Assembly: GCA_002270295.1 (NCBI GenBank)
Contig: NISF01000006.1
Coordinates: forward strand, 309,679-373,678
DNA from: Enterobacter sp. 10-1
GTDB lineage: Bacteria; Pseudomonadota; Gammaproteobacteria; Enterobacterales; Enterobacteriaceae
Reading direction: 5' to 3'
DNA: 64,000 nt
Positions 34,794 to 46,653 of the stretch are shown in pieces (within the stretch, counting starts at the first letter, position 1; the number at the start of each line of letters is the position of its first letter). The translations under genes and the position numbers were made by a program. The notes under the pieces are model-generated. The model was given only the letters and a program-made list of their open reading frames with translations, did not search any database and was not told the DNA's origin.

Positions 34794-35354
34794 ATGAATA
34801 GTCGAGTAACCAACCCTGATTCGTACATATTTTCTGCAATCATCTATATTGGCAAAGATACCTTCACGAGTAACGATGTAGCAAAAATTCTTATCGAGCG
34901 ATTTTCATTTCCGAAAACGTATTTAAAAGCTAAAGCTTTTACTTATAATCAAATTCAACATTTGGTCAGGAAAGGATTATTAAACAAGGTAAGAAAAACA
35001 GGGGTATATCAATATTTATATTCAACCACATCTGAATTCAATGTCGCAATCGAACACGTGGAGTTAATTGAGGCAACCCCCGGGACTTCCTGTCAACTTG
35101 TTTCAAGTGCTATCAACCATGAACACAGCAATGTAAACATCCAAATAAAATCTCTTATTGAAAAATACAGCAGTGAGTTGGCAAAAGTATCAGGAGCAAA
35201 GGAGATTTATGAAGAATTGATAATTGCTGTGCCGAGCAGGGAGAATGAATTCAGAAAGCTTTCTCTCGAGCAAGAGAAAAAACATATTAAGATAAATGAA
35301 AAAATAAATACGTTGATTGGAATTGTTAATAACACTATTGCAGTCAGGCAATGA
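34794..35354 (+). CDS. Unknown protein with probable winged-helix N-terminus
   Basis: A 186-residue protein I do not recognise with certainty. The first 80 residues (DTFTSNDVAKILIERF, YNQIQHLVRKGLLNKVRKTGVYQYLYS) have the pattern of a winged-helix DNA-binding domain. The C-terminal half is helical, rich in charged residues, and likely a coiled coil (about 120-180). It is divergent from the XRE gene and shares its operators. It could be a second regulator of the island. Base use is AT-rich like the rest of the island. Confidence 0.55.
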   Translation: MNSRVTNPDSYIFSAIIYIGKDTFTSNDVAKILIERFSFPKTYLKAKAFTYNQIQHLVRKGLLNKVRKTGVYQYLYSTTSEFNVAIEHVELIEATPGTSCQLVSSAINHEHSNVNIQIKSLIEKYSSELAKVSGAKEIYEELIIAVPSRENEFRKLSLEQEKKHIKINEKINTLIGIVNNTIAVRQ

Positions 35355-35394
35355 GTTTTAGAAAGGATTTTAATTTTAATCGATTCATGAAAAA

Positions 35395-35422
35395 GAGAGG
35401 GCAAAGCCGAGTCCGCCCTCTC
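35395..35422. terminator. Hairpin after the winged-helix gene
   Basis: GAGAGGGC pairs with GCCCTCTC across a 12-base loop, 40 bases after the stop codon. It is preceded by an A-run but has no U-tract on the plus strand, so it may be a terminator read mainly from the minus side. Confidence 0.4.
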
Positions 35423-35569
35423 CCTTCATGCACTGACAAGCCTCATTAAAATGAGAATAACAGCGCGCACCACTATATGCTAGACATCATGAATATAATC
35501 TCAGTCAGTCCCAGATGCAACATTTAAAATTTCAATGCTGCAAACTAAACAATGTGTTCATCCTTACAC

Positions 35570-35604
35570 CCTGTAGGTTGTAAAGTAATAAAACACCCTA
35601 CAGG
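35570..35604. promoter_or_regulatory. Inverted repeat upstream of the HipB-like gene
   Basis: CCTGTAGG (35570-35577) and CCTACAGG (35597-35604) lie 55-90 bases before the HipB-like start. This is a plausible operator of that regulator; the T-run after the second arm also allows a terminator. Nothing else was seen in 35423-35658. Confidence 0.4.
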
Positions 35605-35658
35605 CTGTTTTTACTCAGAGTGAACTTATTTTGAAGTAATCGACATGGCCACCTACTT

Positions 35659-35955
35659 ATGGATACTGTTTTTCCAGTTAGACTTCTTAGCCAGTTACGC
35701 CCACTTTTAATTGGTTTTCGTAAATCAAAAGGATTAACTCAAAGAGAATTATCTGCCAGGTTGGGTGTAACTCAGCAGACTTATGCTCGCCTTGAGTCAA
35801 ATCCTTCAAAAGCAAGTTTTGAGCGTCTATACAAAGTGTTAAATATTTTAGGGGTGAAAATTTCGCTTAGTTCTGTACTACGTTCAACTTATACAAAGCC
35901 TGCAAATTTTGTAGAAAATGAGTTTGATTCACCGGTAAGGCGTGAAGAATGGTGA
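35659..35955 (+). CDS. HipB-like XRE antitoxin/regulator, orphan
   Basis: A 98-residue protein with one HTH domain (LRPLLIGFRKSKGLTQRELSARLGVTQQTYARLESNPSKASFERLYKVLNILGVKISL), the form seen in HipB-type antitoxins. The TGA stop overlaps a downstream ATG, the coupling expected with a hipA toxin. After about eight codons that frame meets IS sequence and ends. The toxin gene therefore appears to have been lost when the IS fragment arrived, leaving the regulator alone. Confidence 0.65.
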   Translation: MDTVFPVRLLSQLRPLLIGFRKSKGLTQRELSARLGVTQQTYARLESNPSKASFERLYKVLNILGVKISLSSVLRSTYTKPANFVENEFDSPVRREEW

Positions 35956-35968
35956 TAGAAGCCAGGCT

Positions 35969-39656
<3,688 letters not shown>

Positions 39657-39722
39657 ATTGAAAGCTTATCGCAAACAGCCATACTTAACAACTCGGCATG
39701 ACCGGCCCATGAAGGAAGCTAA

Positions 39723-40052
<330 letters not shown>

Positions 40053-40159
40053 CTAGTGCTGCCGAAGATACTCAAAAGAAACATCATTTACCGTTGATCG
40101 CACGGCAACATATCATCAGTCATTCTCCCTCCAAATAATTCGGCCATTATCATAGCATT

Positions 40160-42106
40160 CTAATCTTCAGGTGGATAAGGGTGAACAGCTTTCTCAATAT
40201 GACGAAATTTACTTTTATCACTTTGCTGATAATTTTGTGCAAATGTTTGAGTAAGCGATGTTATACGCAGTTTGCTTAGAGGGTTAGACCGTGGTGAAGG
40301 TAATGCATCATAAACATCCTCAATTATAACCGCCTTGATAGTCTTAATTCCTTTGGTGTAATAATAGAATAACCTTGCGTTCCCTTCAATCACATAATAT
40401 TTATCATGGATCTTCTCTAAAATCGGTGGCGTAATAATAGAAGTCGCCCCATCGTTCAACTGGACTTTAAGTAACTCCTGAATATCAGCGCCAGATTTAG
40501 TTATATCATCCATTAGGCTTTTGATTTGTGAGACCTTATATTCCTTCACTGAATCTGACATTGTATAAATCTGGTCACTCACATCAAGCCTTTCTATCGT
40601 AAATTTAGCACGTTTATATTGGCGAACATTTCTAAGCCTGGTGAAAAACTCCATGTCTGAACATTGAGTATATGTAAGTACATTTAATTTTTTTTCTAAG
40701 TTAAGCGATAAGGAATCGATTTTTTCTCTTAAGAGATCAATTATTGGTGCATCTGAGTAATAGCTATATATCTTGACTTTTTCATCTCTATAAATATCAT
40801 TGCTATCTTTGGTGGTTGTAAGAACTGCAGTACTATGCTCTTCAAATGGTGAAAAGAAAAATCCATTAAATGGTAACTTATCTAAACAAACAATCTCTAC
40901 GCCTAATTTATCAAGTAAATAATGAAATCTTTCTTCTTTTTCCTCTATTTTATTTAAGGTTAAACATTTTACTTGAATACCTCTCTTAAGCGCAATGAAT
41001 ATAGTTGGAAATAAAAAGTCCAACCAAGAAAAAGACACCCCAGAAAATATGAAATTATCATGGCAATCTCTTATTTGTTGCATTAGCAAGAGCATCTTCT
41101 CATCAAATCCTTGAGATACAGCATTTTGATTCCCTTGTTTTATTAAAGCTCTTTCATTCGCAATGAATTCACGTACTGCATCACCTCCCGCTCGATATAG
41201 CATACTCTTTGACTCAGATGTTATTTTTGCAAAATCAGTGGAACCAATCTCACCCGTATCTATTAAAATATTGTATATTGATGTTTGTAATGTTTTTTGA
41301 ACCTCAGTAGCGCCAGATACAACGGCATTTGATAATTTTTCAAAGTATTCAATTATATTATTGGGCTTTTGCTCCGAGCTACTCTCTTGTACTAATCTAA
41401 AGTTTATTATATTTGGTCTTTTGGTATATGAAGACATCCCTTCCAGCAATTTAGAAAAGACAAATGATGGTAAATTGCTGACAACACCTCCGTCAACTAA
41501 TATAGAGTTTTTTTCGGAAATTGCCTGAAAAAAAAATGGGATACTGCATGAACATCTTACTGCATATGATACACTTTCCTCAGGAGTTGATTCAATAGAC
41601 CAAATCTGTGGCAAACCATTGGAAAGATTCGTCGCAACTAAATGTAACGGTATTTTTAGTTCTTTAAACAAGACCTTTCCAGAAATCCCTTTTTCACGTT
41701 CAGGTTGTACTAATTCTCTTAACTTTTCTTCGACCCAATCTTGTAGTTTAGATGATGAATGTACTCCAGAATAAAAAATGATATCTTTAATTGGCTTGAA
41801 CTTCTTAATTGGTATATATTTAGCTAATCCAAGCAACGTATGATTGTTTTTATAAATCGCATCAATCTCTTTGGCTGGGCTTAACAAACAGTTAAGGTCA
41901 GTTTCATTTAAAATCTTCGAGATATATTCTGGGGAGCCTCCTGCTGCTATAAGTGATGCAACAATTGATCCTGCTGAAGTTCCTGCTAGTCTTTCAAATT
42001 GCACACCTGAGTCTTTTGCAGCTTGATAAGCACCTGCATGCGCAGCGCCCCTAACGCCACCGCCTTCAAACACACCCCAACAGTGAGAGAAATAACTAGT
42101 TTCCAT
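40160..42106 (-). CDS. Patatin-like phospholipase with C-terminal PLD-like and ParB-like regions
   Basis: A 648-residue multidomain protein. Residues 1-240 are a patatin domain with everything needed for catalysis: the oxyanion loop FEGGGVRGAAHAG (13-25), nucleophile S44 in GTSAG, and D205 in VDGGVVSNLP. From about 350 to 480 (NFIFSGVSFSWLDFLFPTIFIALKRGIQVKCL) there is a fold pattern like phospholipase D-type domains but without HKD motifs. Near 540-640 (ITPPILEKIHDKYYVIEGNARLFYYYTKGIKTIKAVIIED) the sequence resembles the N-terminal ParB/sulfiredoxin fold. It is encoded nine bases after a nucleotidyltransferase gene. Patatins act as membrane-degrading effectors in CBASS (CapV); a similar abortive-infection role is inferred. 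No signal peptide; strongly AT-rich. Confidence 0.8.
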   Translation of the reverse strand: METSYFSHCWGVFEGGGVRGAAHAGAYQAAKDSGVQFERLAGTSAGSIVASLIAAGGSPEYISKILNETDLNCLLSPAKEIDAIYKNNHTLLGLAKYIPIKKFKPIKDIIFYSGVHSSSKLQDWVEEKLRELVQPEREKGISGKVLFKELKIPLHLVATNLSNGLPQIWSIESTPEESVSYAVRCSCSIPFFFQAISEKNSILVDGGVVSNLPSFVFSKLLEGMSSYTKRPNIINFRLVQESSSEQKPNNIIEYFEKLSNAVVSGATEVQKTLQTSIYNILIDTGEIGSTDFAKITSESKSMLYRAGGDAVREFIANERALIKQGNQNAVSQGFDEKMLLLMQQIRDCHDNFIFSGVSFSWLDFLFPTIFIALKRGIQVKCLTLNKIEEKEERFHYLLDKLGVEIVCLDKLPFNGFFFSPFEEHSTAVLTTTKDSNDIYRDEKVKIYSYYSDAPIIDLLREKIDSLSLNLEKKLNVLTYTQCSDMEFFTRLRNVRQYKRAKFTIERLDVSDQIYTMSDSVKEYKVSQIKSLMDDITKSGADIQELLKVQLNDGATSIITPPILEKIHDKYYVIEGNARLFYYYTKGIKTIKAVIIEDVYDALPSPRSNPLSKLRITSLTQTFAQNYQQSDKSKFRHIEKAVHPYPPED

Positions 42107-42115
42107 ATGTATGCC

Positions 42116-42898
42116 TTATTGTTTTTTAGATAGTACAGAATCAAAAATTTTCAAAGCCTTATCTTTATACTCTGAACTACAAAATTTGATGATCCCTTTT
42201 TTAACTTCATTAATGCTTTTTTCATCCTGACAATTTGCTTTAATAAAATCACTAATTGTATTAGAAATCTCAAATCCGAATCTGGCTGAAAATATAGAAG
42301 CCCTTGCTGATTGAATTAAAGGAAATGCAACTTCGTCAGCCAAGAAATCCAATTCTTTATTATCAATAGAATTCAGACAACCGTTTTCTAAAAGATATGC
42401 AATTTTTCCATTTTGGTTTGGGTAATAAATAACCGCATTAACAGTATAATCTGAAGTAATTAATAAAGATGAAAATTCATTTGCTAATTTATTTTTTTCA
42501 ATTAAATATGTTTTATCTAGCTCCCATAAATCTATATGCATGGTAGGATAATCTATAAAATAACCACCAAACATATTTTTTTGTACTAAATCGGTATCAA
42601 GCATGTTTTGGGTGAGTCTACTCTTCCCTTTGCAAACAAAATCTATGTCTTTAGATTTAATGGATTGCCCCGTTCTAAGCTCAATTATTCTATCCCTTAC
42701 CCATCCGCCAAAGATAACTCCTTCGAATCCCTCGTTGAAAAGATCATGAAATATTTTATGAATGAACGGGTCTTTGTTCATAAGCTGATTGAAGCACTTA
42801 GTAACATAACGCTCAGCTTCATTGTTTTTTGAAACATCAGTCGATGCAATATGAAGCTTGGAACGATCACTAGGTAAAAACTTACTGTGGATTGACAT
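42116..42898 (-). CDS. CCA/poly(A)-polymerase-type nucleotidyltransferase
   Basis: A 260-residue protein, start at MSIHSKFLPS (ATG 42896-42898, AAGGA five bases upstream). An ATG four codons earlier lacks a ribosome site. It has the head of class II tRNA nucleotidyltransferases: GGWVRDRI at 64-71, the metal pair D84/D86 in KDIDFVC, and a third carboxylate D123 in MHIDLWE. A neck-like helix follows (QSARASIFSARFGFEISNTISDFI). The RNA-binding body and tail of housekeeping CCA enzymes are missing; the protein is far shorter than the usual 400 residues. It forms an operon with the patatin gene. It is not a CD-NTase of the CBASS kind, since the GS-x-DxD pattern is replaced by GG-x-VRD. It may modify RNA or make a nucleotide signal for the patatin. 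Confidence 0.78.
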   Translation of the reverse strand: MSIHSKFLPSDRSKLHIASTDVSKNNEAERYVTKCFNQLMNKDPFIHKIFHDLFNEGFEGVIFGGWVRDRIIELRTGQSIKSKDIDFVCKGKSRLTQNMLDTDLVQKNMFGGYFIDYPTMHIDLWELDKTYLIEKNKLANEFSSLLITSDYTVNAVIYYPNQNGKIAYLLENGCLNSIDNKELDFLADEVAFPLIQSARASIFSARFGFEISNTISDFIKANCQDEKSINEVKKGIIKFCSSEYKDKALKIFDSVLSKKQ

Positions 42899-42999
42899 AT
42901 TATCCTTCATGTTTAATTATTAGAGACCATAAAGTCATTAAAAAACCTTCCTTATGAATCAACAATAAAAAATAATCAGTAAAGGGCAGAAATAAATAG

Positions 43000-43139
43000 A
43001 TATTTAATTTCACTCGCTTCATTCAGGGTTCTGAACAGATAAAAAACCAAAATTTCTGTCCGGTAGATCCGGTTAAAACGCTCAATAAAGGTATCATTTG
43101 TTGTTTGTGGTTCCAGATGTGCAATAGCCTGCAAAGCAC
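43000..43139 (-). pseudogene. IS3-family transposase fragment
   Basis: The minus strand reads ...TTNDTFIERFNRIYRTEILVFYLFRTLNEASEIK, the DDE glutamate block of an IS3-type OrfB (usual form NAFIERFNRTYR). Both ends are lost. It is a third, different IS3 relic in the island. Confidence 0.7.
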
Positions 43140-43883
43140 CTGACAAAACGTTTTAATTCCATGTTAAGCATGGCCAAGTTAGCAATATATTTAATGTTAA
43201 TAACCACAAGCTAGACAGTTACTGTATCCGACTGAATATACAGGGTTTTCTATGATACATTCGATTACGAGTCGAACCATGGGTGACTTTAATCGAATTA
43301 CGGGGCAGAAAGTGTCTCAAGAGCACCCAAAGAAACACGGATGCTCCCTGATGCGAAACCATCAGTGTCGATACTGTGGCAGTTACTGAAACAGGTAAAT
43401 CAGTCTATGAATGCGGCATCTCCGTTCCCGGGCAATCAACATGGCCTGACCAAAGTGGAGCAGTAATATGAGAAGTTATTTAGTTCATCCATGATTTCTT
43501 CCTATAATAGAAAACCATGATAGAGCCCTCTTACCCGACAAATACGCCTCAGGCAGCCGAGCCAGTCGTGACAACGCTACCGCCCTCAGAAAGGGCAGTT
43601 CTGATTGGGTTTTGTGGCATATCTAAATGTTACCGTAACTCATAAATTACTCAAGAAGACAATCAGATATCCCCCTGAACATTGATGTGCTTGGTTATGC
43701 GATTAAGTTGGAAAATGGTGAAGCAGAGCAAGCTGCTAGAAAATGCTCATAAGATACGCATTTCCTTTTAGTTCATGAAGTTCTTTGGAGGTGAATTCAT
43801 TTTTATATCAAAAAAACATAATTAAAACAATTGGATATGAATATTTATTTTATGAACTGGCTTTTTACTAAACATAAGTTAAA
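43140..43883. other. Degenerate intergenic DNA at the right end of the island
   Basis: About 740 bases with no intact gene. A short open stretch from ATG 43517 (MIEPSYPTNTPQ...) runs about 40 codons and resembles nothing I know. An imperfect palindrome ATTCGATT...AATCGAAT lies near 43258-43297. It looks like decayed mobile-element sequence. Confidence 0.5.
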
Positions 43884-44192
43884 TTGACTGCGAAGGTTTA
43901 TGACTTCACATACAGCATGCAGGCATTGATAAATAAATACGTTGATATTTCTGACTTCCCTCTCATTTCCTCCGAGTTCATTTTCTTCATGCCGTCGTTG
44001 TATCTCCTCAGATACCATATTGATCATCTGGTCCTCTGGCAGCAAAAGCATCGGGTCACGTTTTGCCGCAGCTTCTATTCATCTGGCCACAATCTGGAAT
44101 TGCTATCGGGCAAATGCCCGAATTTTCACTGTATCTTGAAAACGGCCGTGTCATTCAGCCAAACCTGTTGCTATTTACTCATGTGCAGTTAA
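43884..44192 (+). pseudogene. Relic second copy of the island integrase (5' part)
   Basis: The translation YVDISDFP, PSLYLLRYHIDHL, VTFCRSFYSSGHN and LSGKCPNFHCILK follows, with gaps, the N-terminal part of the recombinase at 31792 (YVVISDFS, PLLYPLRYHIDHL, VTFCYSFFSSNHN). An internal deletion of about 60 bases, and loss of everything after about residue 170, make it a pseudogene. It is diverged, not a recent duplication, and lies in the same orientation, closing the island on the right. Confidence 0.7.
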
Positions 44193-44259
44193 AGCATCCC
44201 TCACCTTTTCATTGTTTAAGAAGCCGGCCATCCGCCGCTAGCGCGGCGGTTGACGACCC

Positions 44260-45270
44260 TTACGACAATTTGCTCGAGGCTCTGACCACCAGTTCCGGCA
44301 TCTGCCCGCGGCTGCCGATCACGTTATGTCCGGCCAGCACTTCGAACAGTAGCGTGACGGCCTGACGGGCAACCTCATCAAGGTGCATGTTCACCGCCGT
44401 CAGCGGCGGCAAGGATTCCCGGGCGCGAATACCGTCATAACGGGTGGCTAAGCGCATCCGCTGCGGCATGGCGATCGCCGCATCGTGAAAAGCGCGCACG
44501 GCGCCGCTGGCAAAGGTATCAACCAGTACCAGGACGCCATTGATTTCGGGATGTTCCTGCAACATCTGACGCGCCGCCTGATAGCCAGCCGTTTCCCCTT
44601 CCTGCTCATCAAGGTAATAGATCACCGGCGCCTGCCGCCCTTCGCACCAGTGGCGATAAGCGGCCTCCGTTTCCAGCGCGGAGGTCCGCGGCGTATGCCC
44701 GACAAAGAGCGCGCAACAATCGGCGCCTTCTGTCTGCAGGTGGCTCAGCAACAGTTTCGCCGTCGCTTCCGAATGCAGATCCACCCACGGTACCGGCGTC
44801 GGTGTTCCAGGCGTGCGGCCAATAGTGATACATGGGATCCCCGCCTGTTGCAGAGCCTGCAGCTGCGGATCGTTTTCGGCGGGTTCCAGCAGAATGGCGG
44901 CATCAAAGGTCACCATGTCCAGCGGGTTCTTCCCGGGCGGGACCAGGATCAGCGCATGCTGCTTCTCCAGCGCCATAATCGCCGCCGTAAGCGCGACCTC
45001 CATCATAAAACCCAGCTTCGATGCTCCGGAAGCGATGGTCAGCGGCAAGGAAGAAAGAAGCGCAATAGTGTTAGTTTTGCCGGTACGCAGCTGGCGGGCG
45101 CGAATATTCGGCGTGTAGTTCAGTGCCTGAATCGCCTCCTCAATACGTTGCCGGGTCTCAGGTTCGACAAAACGGGTGTGATGTAACGCATTAGACACGG
45201 TGCCAGGCGATACGCCGGCAAGGCGTGCAACATCAATGAGTCTGGCGCGTTTTTTATCTTGAGCAGTCAT
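44260..45270 (-). CDS. LacI-family transcriptional repressor
   Basis: A 336-residue regulator. The start is at MTAQDKKRARLIDV (ATG 45268-45270, GGGAGGGA upstream); a 29-codon in-frame extension has no ribosome site. The HTH and hinge are clear (LIDVARLAGVSPGTVSNALHHTRFVEPETRQRIEEAIQALNYTPNIRARQLRTG), followed by a periplasmic-binding-protein-like effector domain. It is divergent from the aryl-sulfotransferase-like and permease genes, and a perfect 16-base palindrome lies between them, so it very probably represses that operon. The effector is unknown; a purine-like or aryl compound would fit the targets. Confidence 0.88.
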   Translation of the reverse strand: MTAQDKKRARLIDVARLAGVSPGTVSNALHHTRFVEPETRQRIEEAIQALNYTPNIRARQLRTGKTNTIALLSSLPLTIASGASKLGFMMEVALTAAIMALEKQHALILVPPGKNPLDMVTFDAAILLEPAENDPQLQALQQAGIPCITIGRTPGTPTPVPWVDLHSEATAKLLLSHLQTEGADCCALFVGHTPRTSALETEAAYRHWCEGRQAPVIYYLDEQEGETAGYQAARQMLQEHPEINGVLVLVDTFASGAVRAFHDAAIAMPQRMRLATRYDGIRARESLPPLTAVNMHLDEVARQAVTLLFEVLAGHNVIGSRGQMPELVVRASSKLS

Positions 45271-45417
45271 CTGGCTGGCGTTCCCTCCCGAGAATTTACG
45301 CTCAGGGTAGCACATTTCCAGGGTATGAATTTCGGCACTATTACATAACAAAATCATATTAAAAAAGTGGCCGTTTACCGTAGCTCTCTGGCGAGCATTC
45401 CTATCTAATGTTGTTTC

Positions 45418-45433
45418 ATTAAAACGTTTTAAT
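45418..45433. promoter_or_regulatory. LacI-family operator
   Basis: ATTAAAACGTTTTAAT is a perfect 16-base palindrome with the central CG typical of LacI/GalR operators. It lies 40 bases before the GTG start of the sulfotransferase-like gene and about 150 bases upstream of the divergent LacI gene. Confidence 0.75.
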
Positions 45434-45472
45434 GGCGTATTTTGCCAGAAAATAATCGCTTCAGGAGGCTAC

Positions 45473-46597
45473 GTGGCACACTTATCTCAGGATCCTGCAT
45501 TCACCCTCGGGCGTCGTCCGAGCGGGCTGACCTTCTCCGATATGGGGAAAAGCTTCGGCGGCTATACGCTCTTCGCCCCACAAACTGCCGAAGGCCGGGT
45601 ATATCTGGTTGATGAGCGTGGAAAAGAGGCGCACCAGTGGCAGCTCCCGGTTCGTGCCGGACGCGATGCCGTGCTGCTGCCTAACGGTAACCTCGGCTAT
45701 AACGGTAGCCACAGCATCTCAGCCAACCTCTATCCGGCCTGGGATCTCTGGCACGGCGGCGATTTTTATGAAGTCACTCCGGATAACGAAGTGGTCTGGC
45801 ATTATGAGGATATCTTCCATCACCACGACGCGCAGTGGCTGGCGAACGGTAACCTGCTGTATACCGCGGCGGCGCCGCTGCCGGCGGAAATTGCCGCTCG
45901 CGTCACCGGCGGCGATCCGCGCCGCGATGCGCCGGACGGAGTCATACAGAGCGATATCGTCAAAGAGGTCAATCGCGACGGTGAAGTGGTATGGGAATGG
46001 CGCGCCTGGGAGCATCTGGCCCCGGAAGATTTTCCGGTTCATGAGATCTTCGACCGCCGCCACTGGCCGATGATCAACGGTCTGTCGGTCACCCGCGACG
46101 GCCTGGTGCTGATGAGCCTGCGCACCACCTCCGGGGTAATTGCCGTCAATAAAGAGACCGGCAGCAAGGTCTGGCACGTGGGGCCGGATGTCGTCGCCCA
46201 ACAGCACACCCCGATTGAGATGGAAAATGGTTCGATTCTGGTGTTCGATAACGGTAACCTGCGCACCGGCGTAACCTCGCCACACTCCACGGTGCTGGAG
46301 TTCGACCCGCACACCCAGGCTATTCGCTGGCAATATCGCGATATTTTCCCGCCGGCCTTTTTCTCACCCTATATGGGCAGCGCTCAGCGCCTGGCCAACG
46401 GCAATACCTTTATCTGCGAATCCGCCTTCGGCCGCCTGTTTGAAGTGACTCCACAGGGGGAGACGGTATGGGAATACATTATTCCTTACTTCAATGAATA
46501 CCCGGAGCATCTTAGCAAGGGGATCATCCCCGGTAAGCAAAACAGCGCCTTCCGCGCGCACCGCTACGCGGCCGATGCGCTACCGTGGCTGAAATAA
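45473..46597 (+). CDS. Aryl-sulfate sulfotransferase-like beta-propeller protein
   Basis: A 374-residue protein starting at GTG 45473 with a strong AGGAGG site. Repeated blades with G-x-x-V-W-x-W/H patterns (NEVVWHYEDIFHHHDAQWLANGNLLYT, GEVVWEWRAWEHL, GSKVWHVGPDVVAQQHTPIEMENGSILVFDNG, QAIRWQYRDI, GETVWEYIIP) mark the arylsulfotransferase (ASST) propeller family. Catalytic His candidates lie in FHHHDAQW and QQHTPIE. Known bacterial ASSTs are periplasmic with a signal peptide; none is seen here, so it appears cytoplasmic. It is co-transcribed with a nucleobase-type permease under LacI control. Substrate unknown. Confidence 0.75.
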   Translation: MAHLSQDPAFTLGRRPSGLTFSDMGKSFGGYTLFAPQTAEGRVYLVDERGKEAHQWQLPVRAGRDAVLLPNGNLGYNGSHSISANLYPAWDLWHGGDFYEVTPDNEVVWHYEDIFHHHDAQWLANGNLLYTAAAPLPAEIAARVTGGDPRRDAPDGVIQSDIVKEVNRDGEVVWEWRAWEHLAPEDFPVHEIFDRRHWPMINGLSVTRDGLVLMSLRTTSGVIAVNKETGSKVWHVGPDVVAQQHTPIEMENGSILVFDNGNLRTGVTSPHSTVLEFDPHTQAIRWQYRDIFPPAFFSPYMGSAQRLANGNTFICESAFGRLFEVTPQGETVWEYIIPYFNEYPEHLSKGIIPGKQNSAFRAHRYAADALPWLK

Positions 46598-46653
46598 TCG
46601 CTCTTCGCCGACGCGGGTCGGCGGGGATGTTCTCACGTCTTTGGGAGGAATTT

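Noticed and set aside
42116..42898. CD-NTase (cGAS/DncV-like) of a standard CBASS operon
   Set aside because: The active-site pattern is GG-x-VRD...DID of the CCA/poly(A) polymerase family, not GS-x-x-x-GT/D-x-D of CD-NTases.
43517..43640. About 40-codon frame MIEPSYPTNTPQ in the right-end debris
   Set aside because: No ribosome site, no relative recognised, and it lies in decayed sequence.
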